The position numbers were made by a program, and so were the translations under genes. Positions 57,943-63,765 of a stretch of DNA of 63,765 nt are shown piece by piece (positions within the stretch are counted from its first letter, which is position 1; every line of letters begins with the position of its first letter). A model generated the notes under the pieces. The model ran no database searches. It saw nothing but the letters and a program-made list of their open reading frames with translations, and was not told where the DNA came from. The DNA comes from Nitrospiraceae bacterium (GTDB lineage: Bacteria > Nitrospirota > Thermodesulfovibrionia > UBA6902): positions 1 to 63,765 of the forward strand of contig QZKO01000039.1 of NCBI GenBank assembly GCA_003599505.1, given 5' to 3'.

Positions 57943-59829
57943 ATGTGCGGGATCTGCGGAAAAGTTTATATAGACGGAGAACGGAAAGTCTCCGGAAATG
58001 AAATAACCGGCATGAGAGACGTTATGATCAGGAGAGGACCTGATGACGCCGGTTTATTTATAAAAAATAATGTCGGCCTGGGTCACCGAAGGCTGTCGAT
58101 CATAGATTTAGAGGCCTCTCATCAGCCGATGTCCAATGAAGACGGAAGCATATGGATTGTTTTCAATGGAGAAATTTACAGTTTCAAAGAACTCAGGGAT
58201 GAATTGCTGAAGAAGGGGCATGTATTTAAAACAAAAGGGGATACGGAGGTAATTATCCATCTTTACGAAGAGTATGGCAGGGACTGTGTAAGTATGCTGC
58301 GAGGCATGTTCGCATTTGCGGTATGGGATTCCCGTGACGATTCCCTTTTTCTGGCAAGAGACAGAATCGGCAAAAAACCTTTGCACTATTATCATGATAA
58401 TAAGGTTTTCCTGTTTGGCTCGGAGATTAAATCAATACTTGCAGACGAATATTACAATTCTAAAAAAGAAATGGATATGCACGCGCTGCACTCGTATTTT
58501 TCATTTCTCTGTGTCCCGGACCCTTTGACGATGTTTAAAGGCATAAGAAAGCTTCCCGCCGGGCATACGCTGACTCTGAAAAGGGGCCGGGCTGACATAA
58601 ATAAATACTGGGATGTGAATTTCGGCGGTACACAAGTAAAGACTGAAAAGCAGTATTGCGAAGAGCTGATGGAGTTATTAAAAGAGGCTGTGAGAATAAG
58701 GCTTATTTCCGACGTGCCGTTAGGCGCATTTCTGAGCGGAGGGATTGATTCAAGTTCAGTTGTGGCCTTGATGTCGCAGCTTGTTGATCAGCCTGTAAAG
58801 ACATTTTCTATAGGCTTTTCCGAGGACCGCTACAATGAATCCAGCGATGCAAGGATCGTAGCGGAATATTTCAAGACGGACCATACGGAATTCATATTGA
58901 ATCCCAAAGACATTATTACCGGGATTAATGAAATCCTTCTATACTTTGATGAGCCTTTTGCCGATTCGTCGGCCCTGCCGACATATTATGTCTCAAAACT
59001 TGCGAGGGAAAAAGTCACAGTCATCCTCTCAGGCGACGGAGGAGATGAGCTTTTCGGGGGGTATCCGTGGAGGGCCGACAGACCCGGATATCAGCTTGCT
59101 TTAAGCAGGCTGCCTATGTTTTTAAAGAAAAACCTTAGGTTTGCAGCGCGATTTCTTCCGTCGGCGGTAAAAGGCAAGAACTTTTTAAGACATATTGATA
59201 TGCCTTATGAAAGGTATATATTGGATGCCAAGGCTGTATTTAATCAGGAAGAAAGAAGTTCATTGTATTCCGATGAATTGATTAACGCCCTGAAGGGAAT
59301 TGATCCATATCATTACAATCTGCAATATCTGAAGAAAGCGGACGACAAAGGCTGGACAGACAGCATAATGGAATACGATCTGAAAACCTACCTCCCGAAC
59401 GACATTCTGACAAAGGTTGACAGGATGAGCATGTTTAATTCCCTTGAAGTCAGGGTGCCGATACTGGACCACAGGGTCATAGAATACGCGGCAGTCATCC
59501 CGGCGTCGCTAAAGATTAAAAACGGCATTTCAAAATATATTTTCAAAAAGGCGATGAAAGATATTCTGCCGAAGCAGGTGTTAGGCAAGATAAAACACGG
59601 ATTCAACCTGCCGCTTGAAACCTGGCTGAGAACGGATTTAAAAAAAGATGTCCGGGAAATAATTTTGAACGCCGGCCGGCATTCGTATTTTAACAATGCG
59701 AATATTGAAGCTATGCTGAAAAAATTTTTTGGAGGCGACGACTCATATAATTTCAAGGTCTGGGAATTATACGTTTTTCAATTATGGTATCAGAAAATAT
59801 TCAGAGGAGATGATAATGAAAGATCGTAA
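57943..59829 (+). CDS. Asparagine synthase-like glutamine amidotransferase
   Basis: This 628-residue protein has Cys2 as the glutaminase nucleophile (MCGICGKV), RRGPDDAG, GHRRLSIIDL and FNGEIY in the N-terminal Ntn domain. The synthetase domain has the ATP-binding SGGIDSSSVVAL and LSGDGGDELFGGYPW. The layout is AsnB, but paralogues in exosortase/exopolysaccharide loci amidate sugar carboxylates instead of aspartate. It overlaps the AP gene by 14 nt and shares a transcript with the hydrolases upstream. The likely task is modification of a uronic acid residue in the polymer. Confidence 0.85.
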   Translation: MCGICGKVYIDGERKVSGNEITGMRDVMIRRGPDDAGLFIKNNVGLGHRRLSIIDLEASHQPMSNEDGSIWIVFNGEIYSFKELRDELLKKGHVFKTKGDTEVIIHLYEEYGRDCVSMLRGMFAFAVWDSRDDSLFLARDRIGKKPLHYYHDNKVFLFGSEIKSILADEYYNSKKEMDMHALHSYFSFLCVPDPLTMFKGIRKLPAGHTLTLKRGRADINKYWDVNFGGTQVKTEKQYCEELMELLKEAVRIRLISDVPLGAFLSGGIDSSSVVALMSQLVDQPVKTFSIGFSEDRYNESSDARIVAEYFKTDHTEFILNPKDIITGINEILLYFDEPFADSSALPTYYVSKLAREKVTVILSGDGGDELFGGYPWRADRPGYQLALSRLPMFLKKNLRFAARFLPSAVKGKNFLRHIDMPYERYILDAKAVFNQEERSSLYSDELINALKGIDPYHYNLQYLKKADDKGWTDSIMEYDLKTYLPNDILTKVDRMSMFNSLEVRVPILDHRVIEYAAVIPASLKIKNGISKYIFKKAMKDILPKQVLGKIKHGFNLPLETWLRTDLKKDVREIILNAGRHSYFNNANIEAMLKKFFGGDDSYNFKVWELYVFQLWYQKIFRGDDNERS

Positions 59830-61474
59830 ACAAAACAGGATATTAGTTGTCGGTCTTGACGGAGGAGAATGGAATGTCATAGGTCCTTTAATAGAGAGGG
59901 GGCTGATGCCCAATCTTCAGAAATTGGTCTCCCAGGGTTCCTCAGGAGATCTAATATCGTCAGTTCCGCCTATTACTCCCACAGCATGGACTTCATTTCT
60001 TACCGGAGTGAATCCCGGGAAGCACGGGATTTTCAGTTATCAAAAAAAATTGCAGAGCGAAAATTCGTACTTTGCGAGCCCCCTCAACTGTATGGACATA
60101 AGAAAAGAGTGTTTGTGGCATATACTGGGAGATCACGGCGAAAAAGTATGTTTTATAAATGTCCCGATGTCCTTCCCGCCTCAAGAGGTGAATGGGTACA
60201 TGATCACCGGAATGATGACCCCTGTAAATGCGCCCCGGTTCACCTATCCCGATTCATTAAAGGATGAACTCTTGAAAAATGGCATAGATTACCAGATTGA
60301 TATCAATATCGCTAAGGAAGTTAATTTGCTTGAGGACCCATCATTCATTGAGAACTATCTCTTAAAAGACGAATGCACAGCTTTTTTCAAGGAGCTTTAC
60401 AAAATAACTGAGCAGCGTTACAAGGCTGCAAGCTATCTCATGACAAACAAACCCTGGGATTTCTTCATGACCGTGTTTATCGGGATGGACCGTGTTCAGC
60501 ATTATCTCTGGGAATACCTTGAATCAGGACTGAATAAAGAGAATATTATTTCCAGGAAGATCTTCGAATATTTTTCATATCTGGATAAGTTGGTCGGGGA
60601 TATAGTTGCATTAGCCGGCGAAGATTCCACAACAATAATAATGTCCGACCATGGTTTTGGAAGATATAAAGGAGACCTGCTTGTTAACAGATGGCTGATC
60701 GGACACGGCCTGATGAACCTTAATAAACAGAACCGGAAGATCATTCCTTTGCTGAAGAAAGTTGCAAAGAAAATAGGGATAAGGAAAGACACGTTGAAGA
60801 GGGTGATGGATGAGAAAAAAGTGGATTCTCTCAGAATGAGTGTACAGCAGATCGAATGGAAGACCTCTAAAGCTTTTAGCGTTTTATCTCACGGCATACA
60901 CATAAACCTTGAAGGAAGAGAGTCGTTAGGCTGTGTAGGGAATGATTCCGAATATGAAGAGCTGAGAGCGTTAATAACGAAAATGCTGTATGAAATAAAA
61001 GATCCTGTAACCGGCGGCCAGGTCATCAAGAAAGTCTATAAAAAAGAAGAAATTTACAACGGCCCGGAAGTAGAGCATGCCCCTGACCTGATACTGCTGT
61101 CTTCAGACGTCGATCATTATGGAATTTACAGCACCCGTTTTTCCAACGACGGTATCTTTTATAAAAATACATGGAAAACAGGCGATCATAGACAAAACGG
61201 GATCCTGATCATGAAGGGCAGAGGGATAAAGAGCAATTTCAAGGTGAATAACGCTGAAATTACGGATGTTCTGCCTACTATTTTATATCTTAAAGACCTC
61301 CCGGTGCCGGACCACGTTGATGGAAAAGTCCTCAAAGAAGTCTTTATGGATAAATCCGACGATGTGAGATTTGAGAAGAGGTCGGGTTTACAATCGGATG
61401 AATCCTATCAGTACAAGGAAGCAGAGGTTGAAACGGTTAAGGACCAGTTGCGGCAGCTTGGATATATTGATTGA
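59816..61474 (+). CDS. Cytosolic alkaline phosphatase superfamily protein with LGYID tail
   Basis: This 552-residue protein has no signal peptide and starts straight with the fold: RILVVGLDGGEWNVI, PPITPTAWTSFLTG (nucleophile Thr), FIGMDRVQHYLW, MSDHGFGRY and TGDHRQNG. The metal set is complete. The last residues, VKDQLRQLGYID, match the end of the small protein at 12189-12386. Unlike the two membrane-anchored AP enzymes at 8049-12137, it looks cytosolic. ATG 59816 is placed 6 nt after GAGGAG and overlaps the amidotransferase gene. The substrate may be a phosphodiester or a sulfo/phospho-glycan intermediate. Confidence 0.75.
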   Translation: MKDRKQNRILVVGLDGGEWNVIGPLIERGLMPNLQKLVSQGSSGDLISSVPPITPTAWTSFLTGVNPGKHGIFSYQKKLQSENSYFASPLNCMDIRKECLWHILGDHGEKVCFINVPMSFPPQEVNGYMITGMMTPVNAPRFTYPDSLKDELLKNGIDYQIDINIAKEVNLLEDPSFIENYLLKDECTAFFKELYKITEQRYKAASYLMTNKPWDFFMTVFIGMDRVQHYLWEYLESGLNKENIISRKIFEYFSYLDKLVGDIVALAGEDSTTIIMSDHGFGRYKGDLLVNRWLIGHGLMNLNKQNRKIIPLLKKVAKKIGIRKDTLKRVMDEKKVDSLRMSVQQIEWKTSKAFSVLSHGIHINLEGRESLGCVGNDSEYEELRALITKMLYEIKDPVTGGQVIKKVYKKEEIYNGPEVEHAPDLILLSSDVDHYGIYSTRFSNDGIFYKNTWKTGDHRQNGILIMKGRGIKSNFKVNNAEITDVLPTILYLKDLPVPDHVDGKVLKEVFMDKSDDVRFEKRSGLQSDESYQYKEAEVETVKDQLRQLGYID

Positions 61475-61479
61475 TTAAT

Positions 61480-62979
61480 ATGAGTAAAGAGAAGTTATCG
61501 CTTACAAAACAGTCTCAGATCCTGATTTTAGGACAGGCGCTTTCTTTTGCTTTCAATTTCCTTGTCCCCGTTGTTGTAGTAAGGTTTTTTAACGTTTCCG
61601 AATATGGAGTTTACAAGCAGTTGTTCCTTGTGATTATGACCGTCACGGTCATTCTTCCGTTCGGTATTGCAGAAAGCCTTTACTATTTTATTCCGCGCAA
61701 CAAAGACAACCAGCAGCACTATATTTTTCAGACGGTCGGATTCTTATTTCTTGCGGGCGCGCTTTTCCTGGGCATAATGCTGTTCCGGGGCAAGAGTATA
61801 CTGTCATCTTTAAATCTGGGCGAGTTGAACGAATACGTTGTGACGTTGTCTCTTTACATTGTCTTTATGTGCATATCCCTTCCTTTGGAGAGGATACTTG
61901 TAAGCCGGGAGCGTGTAAAACTTTCATCATCCGTTACGGTTATTTCGGAAGTGCTGAAGGGCATTTGCATAGTATCCGCCACGGTCCTGACAAGAGACCT
62001 TAAGGTTGTCATGAATTTATTGGTTGGGTTTTCGGTGCTGAGGATGGCCGCCTTTTTTTATTATCTTGCGAGCAGTAATCTGATGTTTTTTTCGATCGGA
62101 AAGCTCGACACCAAAAGGCTCAAAGAACAATTGCGGTATTCTTTGCCATTCGGATTTGCGGTTGTTGTCGCGACAATAAGGAGGTTTTTTCACCAATATT
62201 TGATTTCATTCTATTTTGCCGCAAGGGATTTTGCCATTTATTCGGTCGGCGTATTTCAACTTCCGCTGATGAACGTGATTTATACCACGGTTTCGAATGT
62301 TGCGCTGATCAGGATCAGCGAGTGTCATCAGAAAAAAGAATACGGCAAGATTATCGAGATATGGTTGAACAGCTCGCGGAAGCTTGCTCTTATTTATTTT
62401 CCGGTTACGCTCCTGTTTATTTTATCATCAAAAGAGTTTATCACGATATTTTTTACCGATCAGTATCTGGACAGTATTCCGTTCTTCATTGTCACGCTCC
62501 TCCAGTTGCCCGTTGATGTCTTTATTACTCATAGTATTCTTAAGGCATATAATGAAAACAGGTATATTCTCCATCTGAATATTATAGCGCTAATAATGAC
62601 CTCCATTCTTGTATTTGCGCTTACAAAGAAATTTGGAATGCTTGGAGCTACGGCAGGCACGTCTTTTTCTTATGCGTTTGTCAGGATATTGGAGATAGTA
62701 AAGATCAAAAAACTGATCGACGTAACATTTAGCAGATTGGTCCCATGGAAAATATTTATCAGGATTCTGCTGGCATGCTTAATGTGCGGCACGGCAACAT
62801 TAATAGTCAGGAATCTGGAACTGTTTGGTTCAGTGCAGCTTTTATTTGTAACGGAGCTGCTGCTGTTTTCCATAATGTACCTTTTGATAATTTATTTTAA
62901 CGGGATTCTGACAACGGGGGAGAAAGAGGACATTAAGAAGATTATTTATAAGCTGAACCCTGTTTTTTTTCTCAAATGA
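61480..62979 (+). CDS. Polysaccharide flippase (Wzx-like)
   Basis: This 499-residue protein has about 12-14 membrane helices, starting with SQILILGQALSFAFNFLVPVV and VSEYGVYKQLFLV, typical of MOP-superfamily oligosaccharide flippases. It would flip the repeat unit made in this block. ATG 61480 is a plausible start; a TTG at 61471, overlapping the AP stop, is equally possible. It sits between the AP gene and a GT4 gene and shares its AT-rich composition. Confidence 0.8.
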   Translation: MSKEKLSLTKQSQILILGQALSFAFNFLVPVVVVRFFNVSEYGVYKQLFLVIMTVTVILPFGIAESLYYFIPRNKDNQQHYIFQTVGFLFLAGALFLGIMLFRGKSILSSLNLGELNEYVVTLSLYIVFMCISLPLERILVSRERVKLSSSVTVISEVLKGICIVSATVLTRDLKVVMNLLVGFSVLRMAAFFYYLASSNLMFFSIGKLDTKRLKEQLRYSLPFGFAVVVATIRRFFHQYLISFYFAARDFAIYSVGVFQLPLMNVIYTTVSNVALIRISECHQKKEYGKIIEIWLNSSRKLALIYFPVTLLFILSSKEFITIFFTDQYLDSIPFFIVTLLQLPVDVFITHSILKAYNENRYILHLNIIALIMTSILVFALTKKFGMLGATAGTSFSYAFVRILEIVKIKKLIDVTFSRLVPWKIFIRILLACLMCGTATLIVRNLELFGSVQLLFVTELLLFSIMYLLIIYFNGILTTGEKEDIKKIIYKLNPVFFLK

Positions 62980-63016
62980 TACCTGGGGAGGTTTGAAATA
63001 AAAAGGAGATGCTTTA

Positions 63017-63765
63017 TTGCAAAAATTAAAAATATTGCATGTCGGCAACGGGAAGGCATTTAAAATAAAGGCTATTGCAAGTTTTTTTAAACAAAGGGGG
63101 CATGACGTTCATTTTATTCCTGTTCCTCCAACAGATGAGAGATGGGACGGGATAATTTATCATGAATTGCGGCCTTTTGGAATATTCTCGAAGATACAGG
63201 TCCTAAAGAATATATTTGCCGTCAGAAAGATTGTCCGGGACATAAGCCCTGACATAGTTCACGCTCATAACGCCAGAGGTCCCGGCTGGTATGGCGCCTT
63301 TTGCAGGCATTCGCCTTTTATAATTCATGCGTATGGAAGCGACCTGCTTCCTTTTTATTATGACTACAGGAATATATTGGGTAAATATCTGACTTCCTAC
63401 ACATGCAGGAAGGCAGACAGGATAATAGTTACAGGGCGTCATATGGTTAAAGGGGCCGGGCACTTAAGGGTTCCGGAGCAAAAAATTGTGGTGCTTCCCA
63501 GGGGAGTTAATGTGAGGACTTTTAGAGCCGGTCTGGATACAGGCGATCTGAGGAAAAGATTGAAGATCGGCAACGCATCGCCGATTATATTCAGTCCGAG
63601 GTACCAGATCAATGAAGCCCTATATAATGTTGACACAATCATAGAATCGATACGCCGGGTAAAAATGAATTATCCTCAAGTGTTATATATACAATTATAT
63701 GACCCTTCAAGGGGGAAAGAAAAAGAGGCATTTGAAAAGATGGCGGAAGATCTTGGAGTAGCCGG
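63017..63765 (+). CDS. Family 4 glycosyltransferase, N-terminal part (runs off the window)
   Basis: An open frame from TTG 63017 behind AAAAGGAGA runs to the window edge (249 codons). LKILHVGNGKAFKIKAIASF is the opening Rossmann strand, followed by PDIVHAHNARGPGWYGAF, IIHAYGSDLLPF and KIVVLPRGVNVRTF. These are GT4 features (GT-B fold with a G-V-D/N-x-x-F motif). The retaining UDP-sugar site lies beyond the window. It is probably the next transferase of the exopolysaccharide block. Confidence 0.85.
   Translation, partial: MQKLKILHVGNGKAFKIKAIASFFKQRGHDVHFIPVPPTDERWDGIIYHELRPFGIFSKIQVLKNIFAVRKIVRDISPDIVHAHNARGPGWYGAFCRHSPFIIHAYGSDLLPFYYDYRNILGKYLTSYTCRKADRIIVTGRHMVKGAGHLRVPEQKIVVLPRGVNVRTFRAGLDTGDLRKRLKIGNASPIIFSPRYQINEALYNVDTIIESIRRVKMNYPQVLYIQLYDPSRGKEKEAFEKMAEDLGVA

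Overview
The window looks like the genome of an uncultured Gram-negative (diderm) bacterium. It encodes lipoproteins, an outer-membrane beta-barrel, a Wza-type export protein, an exosortase-associated exopolysaccharide locus, a PEP-CTERM protein and hydrogenase maturation factors. The gene families would suit Nitrospirota or a Desulfobacterota-like lineage, but no taxonomic marker is present, so this is only a guess. I saw no rRNA, tRNA, CRISPR array or insertion sequence.

Layout. (1) 1-690: the end of a defence-type island on the minus strand (DUF499 ATPase plus a small partner) abuts a 5'-truncated SGNH hydrolase. Both genes facing the junction are broken at the same point, so this is either a rearrangement or an assembly chimera. 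(2) 658-12386: envelope glycan genes: SGNH hydrolase, two GT-C-like membrane glycosyltransferases, a B12-type radical SAM enzyme, a secreted HEXXH protease, two tandem membrane-anchored alkaline-phosphatase-superfamily (AP) hydrolases and a 65-aa ribbon-helix-helix-like protein. (3) 12415-16795: a tightly overlapping operon with DprE1, DprE2, a HAD phosphatase and a UbiA prenyltransferase, i.e. a predicted polyprenyl-phosphoryl-D-arabinofuranose pathway. (4) 16872-22225: DUF4956, CotH kinase/beta-helix and VTC-domain trio, then a degenerate metallophosphoesterase. (5) 22301-33718: flippase, GT-C protein, then an operon in which hypF and hypE are separated by a glycosyltransferase and a signal-less solute-binding protein, followed by a SPASM-type radical SAM enzyme, an NAD-epimerase and a Dpm1-like transferase. 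(6) 33740-35436: AT-rich stretch with a small Cys-rich tandem-repeat protein and a PEP-CTERM protein, both on the minus strand. (7) 35437-49214: the exosortase-A-type locus: acyltransferase, histidine kinase, sigma-54 activator (PrsK/PrsR-like), degenerate receiver, TPR lipoprotein (PrsT-like), initiating sugar transferase, Wza-like export protein, chain-length protein, BY-kinase, beta-barrel and ATPase. (8) 49354-63765: variable glycan genes: glycosyltransferases, a wecB stub, deacetylases, radical SAM, O-antigen ligase, formyltransferase, DUF4091 hydrolase, asparagine synthase-like amidotransferase, a third AP enzyme and a flippase.

How it may work together. The strongest regulatory signal is three -24/-12 (sigma-54) promoter matches with correct spacing. 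They lie in front of the Cys-repeat gene (TGGCATAATATTTGC), the PEP-CTERM gene (TGGCATAACAATTGC) and the receiver/PrsT operon (TGGTATTAATATTGC). A GAFTGA-containing sigma-54 activator is encoded just beside them. This suggests one regulon joining exopolysaccharide export, a sorted surface protein and an apparently undescribed 21-residue-repeat Cys protein. That regulon is the best candidate here for a new system. The exosortase itself is not in the window.
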